From Gordonia amicalis NBRC 100051 = JCM 11271 (lineage in GTDB: Bacteria; Actinomycetota; Actinomycetes; Mycobacteriales; Mycobacteriaceae), in contig NZ_BANS01000021.1 of the NCBI RefSeq assembly GCF_000332995.1, forward strand, positions 85,585-149,584: a stretch of 64,000 nt of DNA, read 5' to 3'. The translations under genes were made by a program, and so were the position numbers. The notes under the pieces were generated by a model. The model was given only the letters and a program-made list of their open reading frames with translations. It was not told the DNA's origin and did no database searches. Below are positions 17,249-24,975 of the stretch, one piece after another; position 1 is the first letter of the stretch; each line of letters opens with the position of its first letter.

Positions 17249-17995
17249 ATGAGTGAAGTGTCGAAGAACCGGTCCGCGTTGGTCACCGGCGCGTCCCGTG
17301 GCATCGGAGCGGCGATCGCCGAACGGTTCGCCGCGGACGGTTGGGACCTGACGATCAGTGCCCGAGGCCGGGAAGCGTTGGAGAAGAAGGCGGCCGAGCT
17401 CCGCGAGCACGGCGCCGGCCGGGTGGAGGTCGTCCCGGCCGACATGACCGATGCCGAAGCGATCGCCGCACTCGGCACCGCCCATGCGGAGGCATTCGGG
17501 CGATGCGACGCGCTGATCATCAACGCGGGCATGGGCTCCAAGGGTGCGGTGGCGGATATGCCGGTCAAGCGTTTCGACCGTCTCTACGAGGTCAACGTGC
17601 GGGCGCCGTACATCCTGCTGCAGTCGGTACTGCCGATGCTGCGGACGACGGCGGAAGCCAACGGGACGGCGAAAGTCATTGCCGTGGCGTCGATCACCGG
17701 CGTCTACCCCGAGCCCGAGCTGTCCGCCTACGGCGCGACCAAGGCCGCGTTGATCTCGCTGTGCGAGACGTTCAACCTCGAGGAGTCGGAGAACGGCGTG
17801 AGTGCGACGACGATCGCGCCGGGTTACGTTGCCACCGACATGACCGACTGGCTCAAGGACCGCATCTCCAAGGACGAGATGATCACGGCCGCCGATGTCG
17901 CCGTCGTCGCACATTCGGTCACGCAGCTGTCGCGGTATGCAGTGCTGCCGAACGTGGTGCTCACGCGTCCGGGCACGAATCTGCATCGGGCCTAG
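17249..17995 (+). CDS. Short-chain dehydrogenase/reductase
   Basis: This 248-residue classical SDR has the cofactor motif VTGASRGIGAAIA near residue 13, NAG near 92, and the catalytic Ser with YGATK (Tyr and Lys) near 158-162. The start lacks a strong ribosome site but is the first ATG after the kinase-like gene, 38 bp downstream, and the two are probably co-transcribed. It could oxidise a hydroxyacyl or alcohol intermediate of the same pathway. A long perfect hairpin follows the stop. Confidence 0.88.
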   Translation: MSEVSKNRSALVTGASRGIGAAIAERFAADGWDLTISARGREALEKKAAELREHGAGRVEVVPADMTDAEAIAALGTAHAEAFGRCDALIINAGMGSKGAVADMPVKRFDRLYEVNVRAPYILLQSVLPMLRTTAEANGTAKVIAVASITGVYPEPELSAYGATKAALISLCETFNLEESENGVSATTIAPGYVATDMTDWLKDRISKDEMITAADVAVVAHSVTQLSRYAVLPNVVLTRPGTNLHRA

Positions 17996-18006
17996 CAGGC
18001 GTCGAA

Positions 18007-18071
18007 CACAACGAGGAGCCGTGTCGAACGCCCCTGTCGCGGGGGTGATTTCGGCACGGCTCCTCGTTGTG
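18007..18071. terminator. Long perfect inverted repeat between convergent genes
   Basis: CACAACGAGGAGCCGTG (18007-18023) and CACGGCTCCTCGTTGTG (18055-18071) are perfect 17-bp arms enclosing an inner CCCC/GGGG hairpin. It lies between the SDR stop (17995) and the phosphatase stop (18109), consistent with a bidirectional terminator. No T-tract is present. Confidence 0.75.
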
Positions 18072-18108
18072 CGTGGTTGCTCGACGCGCACACACCATGC
18101 CGCTGGAC

Positions 18109-18816
18109 TCAGCGGAAGGTCGAGATACCGCCCTCACGGTCGGAGAGGTGGCCGTGCTCGTTGAACGACACCACCGTCACGCCTTGCCTGCCGACGATCA
18201 GTTTCGTGATCGACGCATTGACCATCGAGCGCGCCATCGTCGGCCACTGCTCGTCCGGGATGCCCCAGAGCTGCGCGATCCACTGCGTGATGGTGCCCGC
18301 GGAGGACACCACCAGGAGCGTCTGACCTGACCCGGCCTGCTCCGTGGCACGAACCGCGGCGTCGTGCACCCGGGCCTGGAACTGTGGGTAACTCTCCGCG
18401 GGTCCACCGTCGGGTCCCGGTGTCGGTTCGTGGTCGCCGGCCGCGATCCAGGCCGCGAGGCCCTTGTCCAGATGCTGCTGGTAGTTGCGGCCGTCGCGGT
18501 ACATCTCCGGGGATGCGTGTCCCACGAGCGCCGGCAGCGAGTACTCGTTCCAGCCGGGATCCACCTTCGCGTCCGGTCGTGCTTCGAAAGCGCCGAGCAC
18601 TCCGCTGAGGGTCTGGCTCTGCCGCGGTAGGTCACCACTCACGGCCGCCGTGAATCCGTCGATCTGCCCCGACAGGAACGCACCGGAAACCGCGGCCTGG
18701 GTGTCGCCGGTCGCGGTGAGTCCGCCCGGGCCGTTCCGGAGGTCGTCCGTGGCGTCGGATACGCCGTACGCCAACGCATTAGCCTGACCGTGCCGCACAA
18801 GGTAGATGACGCCCAT
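18109..18816 (-). CDS. Histidine phosphatase-fold protein lacking the usual second histidine
   Basis: This 235-residue protein belongs to the phosphoglycerate mutase-like superfamily: YLVRHGQAN places the phosphorylatable His at residue 9, and NEYSLPALVGH occurs mid-protein. In most members a second catalytic His sits in a VSHG-type motif near the C-terminal third; here the equivalent is VVSSAGTITQWIA. This may lower or change phosphatase activity. It is convergent with the SDR gene and divergent from the VOC gene. The substrate is unknown. Confidence 0.83.
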   Translation of the reverse strand: MGVIYLVRHGQANALAYGVSDATDDLRNGPGGLTATGDTQAAVSGAFLSGQIDGFTAAVSGDLPRQSQTLSGVLGAFEARPDAKVDPGWNEYSLPALVGHASPEMYRDGRNYQQHLDKGLAAWIAAGDHEPTPGPDGGPAESYPQFQARVHDAAVRATEQAGSGQTLLVVSSAGTITQWIAQLWGIPDEQWPTMARSMVNASITKLIVGRQGVTVVSFNEHGHLSDREGGISTFR

Positions 18817-18949
18817 GAGTGAACACTATTCGATCGCGATGAATTCGTATGCGCGGGCAGGTCTGTATCGGGTGAGACCCTGTTCCGGCCGGCCGATCCG
18901 CATGCGGTCGAACGGGCGGGTCGAGTCCCGATCCCGACTGGAGGCCGCC

Positions 18950-19366
18950 GTGGCATCGATGCTCTTCGTCAATCTGCCGGTGGCCGACGTGGCGCGGTCA
19001 CGACGGTTCTTCGGCGCGCTGGGCTTCCGGTTCGACGAGATGTTCTGCGATCAGGCCACCGTGTGCATGACGATCAACGACGCCGCGATGGTGATCCTGA
19101 TGCAGCACCGACGCTTCGAGGGGTTCGCGGCCGGGAGCATCGCCGACCCCACCCGCGGGCGAGAGGCGCTCGTCTCGTTCTCCGCCGACAGCAGGGAACA
19201 CGCCGACCAGCTCGCAGGCGCGGCGCTCGCCGCGGGCGGTGCACCGCTGCGCGACCCCGAGGACTTCGGGTTCATGTACTGCTGCAGCTTCTGCGATCCG
19301 GACGGCCATGCCTGGGAGGTGGTCTGGATGGACCCCTCCCAACTGCCGCAGAATCCCGACGGGTGA
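18950..19366 (+). CDS. VOC (glyoxalase/bleomycin-resistance) superfamily protein
   Basis: This 138-residue protein has the two beta-alpha-beta-beta-beta modules of the vicinal-oxygen-chelate fold, beginning MLFVNLPVADVARSRRFFGALGF and ending CDPDGHAWEVVWMDPSQLP, typical of PhnB/lactoylglutathione-lyase-like single-domain proteins. GGAGG at 18940-18944 favours the GTG at 18950 over ATG 18959. It faces the SigG-type sigma gene, and VOC proteins are common neighbours of this sigma group. The reaction is unknown. Confidence 0.8.
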   Translation: MASMLFVNLPVADVARSRRFFGALGFRFDEMFCDQATVCMTINDAAMVILMQHRRFEGFAAGSIADPTRGREALVSFSADSREHADQLAGAALAAGGAPLRDPEDFGFMYCCSFCDPDGHAWEVVWMDPSQLPQNPDG

Positions 19367-19392
19367 CCCGGGACGCCAGTTCGGCCTGGGTA

Positions 19393-20454
19393 TCAGTGCC
19401 AGGGGTTCGGCGCGGTGCGAGCCGGGGCGTCGTACGGCGTCGGGGGGAGGCCGAACCTCGCGAAGTCGGCTTCCATGGTGTCGCTGAAGAACGCCACCAC
19501 GTAGCCGACCTTCTGCGTCGCCGGATCGATGTCGAGGACCTGGAGCTGAAACGGCCGGTGGACGCCGTCGGGTTCGCGCATGTACAGACCGAACGCGGGC
19601 TGCCCGTTGGCGACGGTGGGCAGCAGGATCTGATCGCCGGGCTTCTCCGCCGGGCAGTTCTTACTGATGAGTGTCCCGATCGCCTCCGGGCCCTGGTACC
19701 AGCCGGTGAACGGCGGCATCTCCCAGATCGCCTTGTCGGTGAACATCTCGGCGATCGCGTCGACGTCGTAGCGCTCGAAAGCCGACACATAGCGTGCGAG
19801 CAGTTCCCGCTTGGCGTCGTCGTCGAGGACCGAGGAGTCCGAACTCGCGGAGTCGGCCTGCGGCCGCGCGGTCTTCAGTTGCTCGCGGGCGCGCTGCAGA
19901 AGGCTGTTGACGGTTGCGGTGGTGACGCCGATAGTGTCCGCGACCTCGGCGGCGCGCCACTGCAGGACGTCGCGCAAGATCAGCACGGCGCGCTGGCGTT
20001 CGGGGAGATGCTGGAGGGCGGCGATGAACGCCAGCCGCACCGATTCGCGTGCGCCGACGACGAAGGCCGGGTCCGCGTCGTCGCCGGGGGTGATCTCGTC
20101 GACGGTGCCGGCATACGGCTCGAGCCAGGGCACCTCGTGGTTCTGGAGGAGGTCGTCGGTCGGGTCGAAGGCATCGCCGCCGAGGCCGGACGGGAGCGGT
20201 CGGCGCTGTGAACTCTGTAGTGCCGTGAGACAGGTGTTGGTGGCGATCTTGTGCAGCCAGGTCCGCACCGAGGAGCGGTGGTCGAACTTGGAGTATCCGC
20301 GCCACGCGCGCAGGAATGTCTCCTGGGCCAGGTCCTCCGCGTCGTGATGCGAGCCCAGCATCCGATAGCAGTGGGCGACGATCTCACGACGGAACGGTTC
20401 GGCGACCTCCAGGAAATCGGCGTCGGAAACGGACTCACCCGCGGTTGTGGTCAT
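19393..20454 (-). CDS. sigG: ECF sigma factor with SnoaL-like C-terminal domain (SigG type)
   Basis: This 353-residue protein has sigma region 2 at about residues 15-85 (HCYRMLGSHHDAEDLAQETFLRAWR) and region 4 near 150-205 (LPERQRAVLILRDVLQWRAAEVAD with VTTATVNSLLQRAREQL). An NTF2/SnoaL-like domain of about 130 residues follows, the layout of mycobacterial SigG. TAAATT (complement of 20461-20466) lies 6 nt before the ATG at 20454, supporting a leaderless start; a GTG two codons upstream is the alternative. No anti-sigma factor gene is adjacent; in such sigma factors the C-terminal domain modulates activity instead. Confidence 0.9.
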   Translation of the reverse strand: MTTTAGESVSDADFLEVAEPFRREIVAHCYRMLGSHHDAEDLAQETFLRAWRGYSKFDHRSSVRTWLHKIATNTCLTALQSSQRRPLPSGLGGDAFDPTDDLLQNHEVPWLEPYAGTVDEITPGDDADPAFVVGARESVRLAFIAALQHLPERQRAVLILRDVLQWRAAEVADTIGVTTATVNSLLQRAREQLKTARPQADSASSDSSVLDDDAKRELLARYVSAFERYDVDAIAEMFTDKAIWEMPPFTGWYQGPEAIGTLISKNCPAEKPGDQILLPTVANGQPAFGLYMREPDGVHRPFQLQVLDIDPATQKVGYVVAFFSDTMEADFARFGLPPTPYDAPARTAPNPWH

Positions 20455-20670
20455 GCTCACAATTTACCGTCGATCACCGACACACTCGACTCGGAAGAGA
20501 CAAGGCGACCTCGGTCCGCTCGGAACGCGACCCAGGTCGGATGGGCGCCGGGTAAGGATTTGGAATCACGCTGAGCGCAACCCGCGCGAATCATCGTCGG
20601 CGGGGCTATCTTCGCCGGTGAACGCATATGCCCGTAGGTTGCCAAACCTCCGTCACCTGGCGGAACGGGC

Positions 20671-20700
20671 TTGCCGCGGCGGGGTGGGCGTTGCTAGCTT
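20671..20700 (+). promoter_or_regulatory. Promoter of the leader peptide and ROK gene
   Basis: TTGCCG (20671-20676) and TAGCTT (20695-20700) are separated by 18 bp, a good SigA-type match. The -10 ends 7 nt before the ATG at 20708, so the transcript should begin at or next to the leader-peptide start codon. Confidence 0.75.
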
Positions 20701-20707
20701 GATCCGC

Positions 20708-20815
20708 ATGACGAGTGTCGACCGCAGGCTGTCGGAGGTCACCTATGTGACCACCGCGCTGGGCTGCCGTCTGCCGCTCGCTCGTGTTCTCTGTTGTTGT
20801 CGTCGAATGCGCTGA
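20708..20815 (+). CDS. Leaderless poly-cysteine leader peptide (35 residues)
   Basis: The ATG at 20708 opens a 35-codon frame ending CCCRRMR, with a further Cys earlier (ALGCRLPLA). Placement 7 nt after the -10 box makes it leaderless. In mycobacteria, leaderless small ORFs with consecutive Cys codons act as cysteine-responsive attenuators: stalling when Cys-tRNA is scarce changes downstream mRNA folding. A terminator-like hairpin at 20877-20898 and the ROK gene at 20918 follow on the same strand, as expected of such an attenuator. The peptide probably has no function of its own. Regulation here is an inference. Confidence 0.7.
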   Translation: MTSVDRRLSEVTYVTTALGCRLPLARVLCCCRRMR

Positions 20816-20876
20816 GCCGACGCCTCGTCCGGGGTGTCGCTCCAAGTCTCTTCATCCGAGCACTTCAGCCACCCCG

Positions 20877-20903
20877 CCCCGCCGTGAAGAACGCGGGGAT
20901 TTT
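20877..20903 (+). terminator. Terminator-like hairpin in the ROK gene leader
   Basis: CCCCGC (20877-20882) pairs with GCGGGG (20893-20898), extendable by GT/AC with one bulge, and is followed by ATTTTC. It lies 61 bp after the poly-Cys leader stop and 19 bp before the ROK start, so it is placed to act as an attenuator terminator or to hide the ribosome site. Confidence 0.55.
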
Positions 20904-20917
20904 CGACGAGGACAATC

Positions 20918-22291
20918 ATGACCGCAATCCTTCCCGAGATCTCCACTCGCACCCTGCGCACCGCCCCCACGCCGCTGACGCGTCGGCCTGCGTCCCGGCC
21001 GGTGCGCCGTGGTCCGCAGGTGAGCCGCCAACCCGTACCGTTGTCATCCGTAACTTCGTCGGTCCCGTCGTCCCGAATCCCGGGACCGATCGCTGACCGA
21101 CGAGGATTCGGGAAGGGGGATCAGCGGGTGCACGTTGCGACGCCTCGCCTCGAGCTGTCGAACAAGCCGGCCGCTCTCGTCCTCCGGGCCGCCCGCCTGG
21201 CCGGCCCGCTGTTCCGCGATGATGCCGCCGAACGCACCGGCCTGAGCATCTCGACGGTCAACCGCCAGGTCAGTGCATTGCTGAAGGCCGGCCTGATCCG
21301 CGAGCGCGCGGACCTCGCCCCGTCGGGAGCCATCGGACGCCCGCGCCTGCCCTTCGAGGTCAACCTCGCCGAGTTCCTCACCCTCGGTATCCACATCGGC
21401 TACAAGGTCACCTCCATCACCACCCACGACCTGCTGCATCGCGTGGTCGGTGCCATCCAGATCCCGACGCCGGTGGCCGACACGCCCGAGCAGACCCTCG
21501 CCGCGATCGGTGTGAGCGCACGCCGCTTCGCCGAACGCTGGACCGGAAAGCGAGTGCTCTGGGTCGGCGTCGCACTCGGTGGCCGGGTCGCCGAGGGCGG
21601 CATCGTGGATCATCCCCGCCTGGGCTGGGAGGGTGCACCCGTCGGGCGTGTCATCGCCGAGGCCGTGGGTCTGCCGGTCTCGGTCGCGTCGCACGTCGAG
21701 GCGATGGCAGCCGCCGAGCTGGTCCTCAACCCCGACGACGAGCAGTCGAGCTTCCTGTACTTCTACGCCCGCGAAATGCTGGGCATCGCCTTCAGTGTCG
21801 GCGGTACCGTCCACACTCCCACCGCAGGACCGCCGGTGATCGGTCACTTCCCGACCGGCGCCACCGAGCTCCTCGATCCGCACCGCACCGGGCGTCTGGA
21901 ACCGGCGGTGAGCGATACCGGTGTTGTCGAAGCCGCTCAGGCGCTGGGTCTTTCGGTGGCCGATGTCGAGGGCCTGCACGGTCTCGCCCGTGCGGGTGAC
22001 GCAACCGCGCGCGCTCTGCTCGAAGAACGTGCCGAGGTCCTGGGCCGCACTGTCGGTCTCATCGCCGACATCTTCAACCCAGACCACATCATCCTCGGCG
22101 GTCAGGCGTTCACCGACTACCCGGCCAGCCTGCCGACGGTGGCCCGCGCCGTTCGCGAGACCTCGATCGTCACCAAACGCGATGTGCGGGTATCGCATTC
22201 GGGAGCCACGGTGCAGCAGCAGGCGGCCGGTGCGGTCTCGCTGGACGCGATCTACAGCGACCCGCTGCAGGCGATCGGGTTGACCGCCTGA
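20918..22291 (+). CDS. ROK family transcriptional regulator
   Basis: This 457-residue protein has a Pro/Arg-rich leader of about 75 residues, a winged helix-turn-helix near 85-140 (GLSISTVNRQVSALLKAGLI), and then a ROK domain (ASKHA fold) with HIGYKVTSITTHD, GVALGGRV and FNPDHIILGGQAF. Canonical ROK sugar-kinase Zn-binding Cys motifs are not evident, suggesting a pure regulator. It resembles the mycobacterial Rv0485-type ROK regulators in size and layout. The ATG at 20918 has a GAGGAC site. The upstream poly-Cys leader implies that its expression responds to cysteine supply. Confidence 0.82.
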   Translation: MTAILPEISTRTLRTAPTPLTRRPASRPVRRGPQVSRQPVPLSSVTSSVPSSRIPGPIADRRGFGKGDQRVHVATPRLELSNKPAALVLRAARLAGPLFRDDAAERTGLSISTVNRQVSALLKAGLIRERADLAPSGAIGRPRLPFEVNLAEFLTLGIHIGYKVTSITTHDLLHRVVGAIQIPTPVADTPEQTLAAIGVSARRFAERWTGKRVLWVGVALGGRVAEGGIVDHPRLGWEGAPVGRVIAEAVGLPVSVASHVEAMAAAELVLNPDDEQSSFLYFYAREMLGIAFSVGGTVHTPTAGPPVIGHFPTGATELLDPHRTGRLEPAVSDTGVVEAAQALGLSVADVEGLHGLARAGDATARALLEERAEVLGRTVGLIADIFNPDHIILGGQAFTDYPASLPTVARAVRETSIVTKRDVRVSHSGATVQQQAAGAVSLDAIYSDPLQAIGLTA

Positions 22292-22317
22292 ACGGGCCGC
22301 TGTAGTCCCCTCGATAC

Positions 22318-22412
22318 GCTCGCAAGCTCGCTACTCGGGGAGCGTGTTGTGGCTCGCAAGCTCGCTACTCGGGGAGCGTGTTGTGTTTCGCGAGTTCGCT
22401 ACTCGGCGAGCG
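22318..22412. repeat. 34-bp tandem repeat, 2.8 copies
   Basis: Units start at 22318, 22352 and 22386; the first two are identical (GCTCGCAAGCTCGCTACTCG followed by a GGGAGCGTGTTGTG tail) and the third is diverged. The core has inverted-repeat character (GCTCGCAAGCTCGC) and relates to the CTCGTCGCAAGCTCCTCGCC units at 54260-54330. It sits between convergent genes. Confidence 0.85.
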
Positions 22413-22424
22413 GGTGGTACTCGC

Positions 22425-23273
22425 TCAGTCGATGGTGCGCTTGTTGTACGCGCGCAGGGCGAACGGTGCGAAGATCAGGGTCAGCGCGACCGCCCAGATG
22501 ATGGTCGAGATGACCGGATACTGAAGCGGGAGAGCCGAACCCGGACCGAACTCCGGACCGTTGCCCCACAGCACACGCAAGGCCTGTACCAGTGACGACA
22601 TCGGATTCCATTCGGCGATCGTCCTGAGCCACGTGGGCATCGGGTCGGTCGGGACGAACGCGTTCGACAGGAACGTGATCGGGAACAGCGTCGAGAACAT
22701 GAAGCCGTTGACCGCCTCCACGGTTCGCAGCCACGATCCGATGAGGATGCCGAACCAGATCATCGCGAATCCGAACAGCAACAGCATGGCGTATGCGAGA
22801 ACGGCCTCGACGAAGGAGCCGCGGATGCGCCAGCCGATCGCGAGACCGGTCAGCGACATCACCACGATGCCGATGGAGCTGTGCAGGACGCTCGCGATGC
22901 TGCGGCCGATCAGCACGGACGACCGTTGGATGGGCAGCGACCGGAACCGATCGATGATGCCCTTCTCGAGGTCCGCGGTGATTCCCGACGCGACGATGAA
23001 CGCGGTGAACACGATGGTCTGGCCCATGATGCCCGGCAGCAGGAATTCCTTGTAGGAGGCACTGTCGGTCTGGATCGACGTGCCGAACACATACGCGAAC
23101 AGAAGCACGAACATGATCGGCTGGATGGTGACGTCGGAGAGCATCTCCGGCATCCGTTTGGTGTGGATCATGTTGCGTTTCACCATGATCCAGGACTGCT
23201 GCCAGAGGGACGTCGGATGGACTCGCGATGTGCTCGCGACCACCGCGTCGGTGTGTGCAGTGGTGGTGGTCAT
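22425..23273 (-). CDS. ABC-2 type permease, DrrB-like
   Basis: This 282-residue protein has six predicted membrane segments and the ABC-2 permease layout, with MPEMLSDVTIQPIMFVLLFAYVFG near residue 45 and ADLEKGIIDRFRSLPIQRSSVLIGR near 110, the hallmark of daunorubicin-resistance DrrB and antibiotic/lipid exporters. The ATG at 23273 shares one base with the ATPase stop (TGATG), so the two are coupled. It would pair with the ATPase to export a hydrophobic compound. The substrate is unknown. Confidence 0.88.
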   Translation of the reverse strand: MTTTTAHTDAVVASTSRVHPTSLWQQSWIMVKRNMIHTKRMPEMLSDVTIQPIMFVLLFAYVFGTSIQTDSASYKEFLLPGIMGQTIVFTAFIVASGITADLEKGIIDRFRSLPIQRSSVLIGRSIASVLHSSIGIVVMSLTGLAIGWRIRGSFVEAVLAYAMLLLFGFAMIWFGILIGSWLRTVEAVNGFMFSTLFPITFLSNAFVPTDPMPTWLRTIAEWNPMSSLVQALRVLWGNGPEFGPGSALPLQYPVISTIIWAVALTLIFAPFALRAYNKRTID

Positions 23274-24289
23274 CAGGAGTGCTCCTCGTCGGTGGAGTTG
23301 GTGGTGTCCTCGGCGCGGTGTCCGGTGAGGGATAGGAAGACGTCGTCGAGGCTCGGGCGTGCGAGGCCGAAATCGTCGACAGCGATACCGCTTTCGTCGA
23401 ACCATGCGGCGACGCGGGGGAGGTCCCCGAGGCCGCCGGAAGCGGTGGTGAGCCGGCGTGCGGGGACGTCGACGAACACCTCCGCGCCGTTCTTGCGCAG
23501 CAAGGCCTCGGCCGCCGGGAGATCGTCGGCGTTGGACACGGTCAGCACGAGGCTCGCCGCGCCGGCCTGCTCTTTGAGCTGCAGCGGCGTGCCGTGGGCG
23601 ATGATCCTGCCCTTGTCGATGACGACGATGTCGTCGGCGAGCTGATCGGCCTCTTCGAGGTACTGCGTGGTCAGTAGAAGCGTGGTCCCGTCGGAAACGA
23701 GGTCACGCAGCACATCCCACAGCTCCGAGCGGCTGCGTGGATCGAGGCCGGTGGTCGGCTCGTCGAGGAACAGCACGGGTGGGGCCGCGAGGAGACTGAC
23801 CGCGAGATCGAGCCGGCGGCGCATGCCACCGGAATACGACTTGACCTGCTTGTTGCCGGCCTCGCTGAGTGAGAACTGCTCCAGGAGCTCGTCGGAGCGG
23901 CGGGCCAGGGTCTTACGACCGATGCCGTACAGCCCGCCGATCATGCGCAGGTTCTCACGTCCGGTGAGGATCTCGTCGACGGTCGCGGCCTGGCCGGTGA
24001 GGCCCATGTTCTGCCGGACCATGCCGGGCTGTTCGATGACGTCGAAGCCGGCGATGCGAGCGGTCCCGCTCGTCGGCGGTGACAGGGTGGTCATCATGCG
24101 GACGGTGGTGGTCTTGCCTGCGCCGTTGGGGCCGAGCAGGCCGAGGACGGAACCACGCGGGACGGTGAAGCTGACGCCGTCGACCGCGGTGAAATCGCCG
24201 AAGCGTTTGACCAGGTCGATGGCCTCGATCGCGACGTCGGGCGTCGCGACATCGCCGGGTGCGACGGCGGGAACTGTGACTGAGTTCAT
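23273..24289 (-). CDS. ABC transporter ATPase, DrrA-like
   Basis: This 338-residue protein has Walker A GPNGAGKTTTVRMM near residue 58, signature YSGGMRRRLDLA near 155, Walker B LFLDEPTTGLD near 175, the H-loop, and the C-terminal extension (about residues 240-330) typical of DrrA-class ATPases. The ATG at 24289 has a GGAGAG site. It forms a two-gene unit with the permease. A palindrome TTGACTTGAAGTCAA lies about 200 bp upstream in the divergent region and could belong to either side. Confidence 0.9.
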   Translation of the reverse strand: MNSVTVPAVAPGDVATPDVAIEAIDLVKRFGDFTAVDGVSFTVPRGSVLGLLGPNGAGKTTTVRMMTTLSPPTSGTARIAGFDVIEQPGMVRQNMGLTGQAATVDEILTGRENLRMIGGLYGIGRKTLARRSDELLEQFSLSEAGNKQVKSYSGGMRRRLDLAVSLLAAPPVLFLDEPTTGLDPRSRSELWDVLRDLVSDGTTLLLTTQYLEEADQLADDIVVIDKGRIIAHGTPLQLKEQAGAASLVLTVSNADDLPAAEALLRKNGAEVFVDVPARRLTTASGGLGDLPRVAAWFDESGIAVDDFGLARPSLDDVFLSLTGHRAEDTTNSTDEEHS

Positions 24290-24487
24290 AACTCTCCACG
24301 GTATCGATGGGGTCTGACAGGGGCGAACGATTTTCCGGTGTCTCCGGGTGAACATGGGGGTCAACTCAGGGGACATCGGGGAACTTCGACGTTCCTCGAC
24401 ATGACAGACCGGGAACCCCCATGGAACTCATCGGTCCGACGGCCCGGACTCCGACGGTCGGAGTGGGATTCACGCTAGGAACTCAAA

Positions 24488-24502
24488 TTGACTTGAAGTC
24501 AA
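24488..24502. promoter_or_regulatory. Palindrome in the divergent drrA/mod region
   Basis: TTGACTT-G-AAGTCAA is a perfect 7-1-7 inverted repeat 71 bp before the Mop-domain regulator and 198 bp before the ABC exporter start. It could be an operator for either transcription unit. Confidence 0.4.
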
Positions 24503-24573
24503 GAGCGGACCTGCCGCCGCAATCGCGGATTCAGAGTGCCATTTGTCACGCAGATGCGGATACGATAGCCGGC

Positions 24574-24975
24574 GTGACCGCGATACGGATCAAGGACGCC
24601 GCAGCATTGCTCGGCGTCAGCGACGACACGATCCGACGATGGATCGCGTCCGGGGTGCTCGAGCAATCCGACGACGGGCCGGTGGCGACCGTCGACGGGG
24701 CCCGACTCGCGCAGCTCGCGCGCGAGCGTGCCGTGGCGCCGGACGACGGTGCGCCCGTCGCGCGGTCGGCACGCAATCGGTTCACCGGGCTGGTCACCGA
24801 GGTGTTGGTGGACGGCGTCATGGCCCAGGTGACGTTGCAGTGCGGACCGTTCGAGGTGACGTCGCTGATGAGTGCGCAGTCGGCACGCGAGTTGGAGCTC
24901 GCGCCGGGGTCGGTGGCCACCGCGATCGTCAAGTCGACGAACGTCATCGTCGAGACGAGGAGGGGCGACCGGTGA
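24574..24975 (+). CDS. Molybdate-responsive regulator: excisionase-type HTH plus Mop/TOBE domain
   Basis: This 133-residue protein has a MerR/excisionase-like helix-turn-helix at residues 1-50 (IKDAAALLGVSDDTIRRWI) and a C-terminal Mop/TOBE domain at about 67-130 (RNRFTGLVTEVLVDGVMAQVTL) that binds molybdate. TACGAT (24561-24566) 7 nt before GTG 24574 supports a leaderless start; an ATG far upstream (24421) is in frame but unlikely. The stop overlaps modA (GTGA). It probably senses molybdate and controls the mod operon, a role played by ModE elsewhere. Confidence 0.83.
   Translation: MTAIRIKDAAALLGVSDDTIRRWIASGVLEQSDDGPVATVDGARLAQLARERAVAPDDGAPVARSARNRFTGLVTEVLVDGVMAQVTLQCGPFEVTSLMSAQSARELELAPGSVATAIVKSTNVIVETRRGDR

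Noticed and set aside
22318..22412. Regular repeats with a possible CRISPR look.
   Set aside because: Units are directly tandem with no unique spacers and no cas genes are nearby.
24421..24573. Longer N-terminus for the Mop-domain regulator from ATG 24421.
   Set aside because: The helix-turn-helix starts only after GTG 24574, which has a properly spaced leaderless -10 box.
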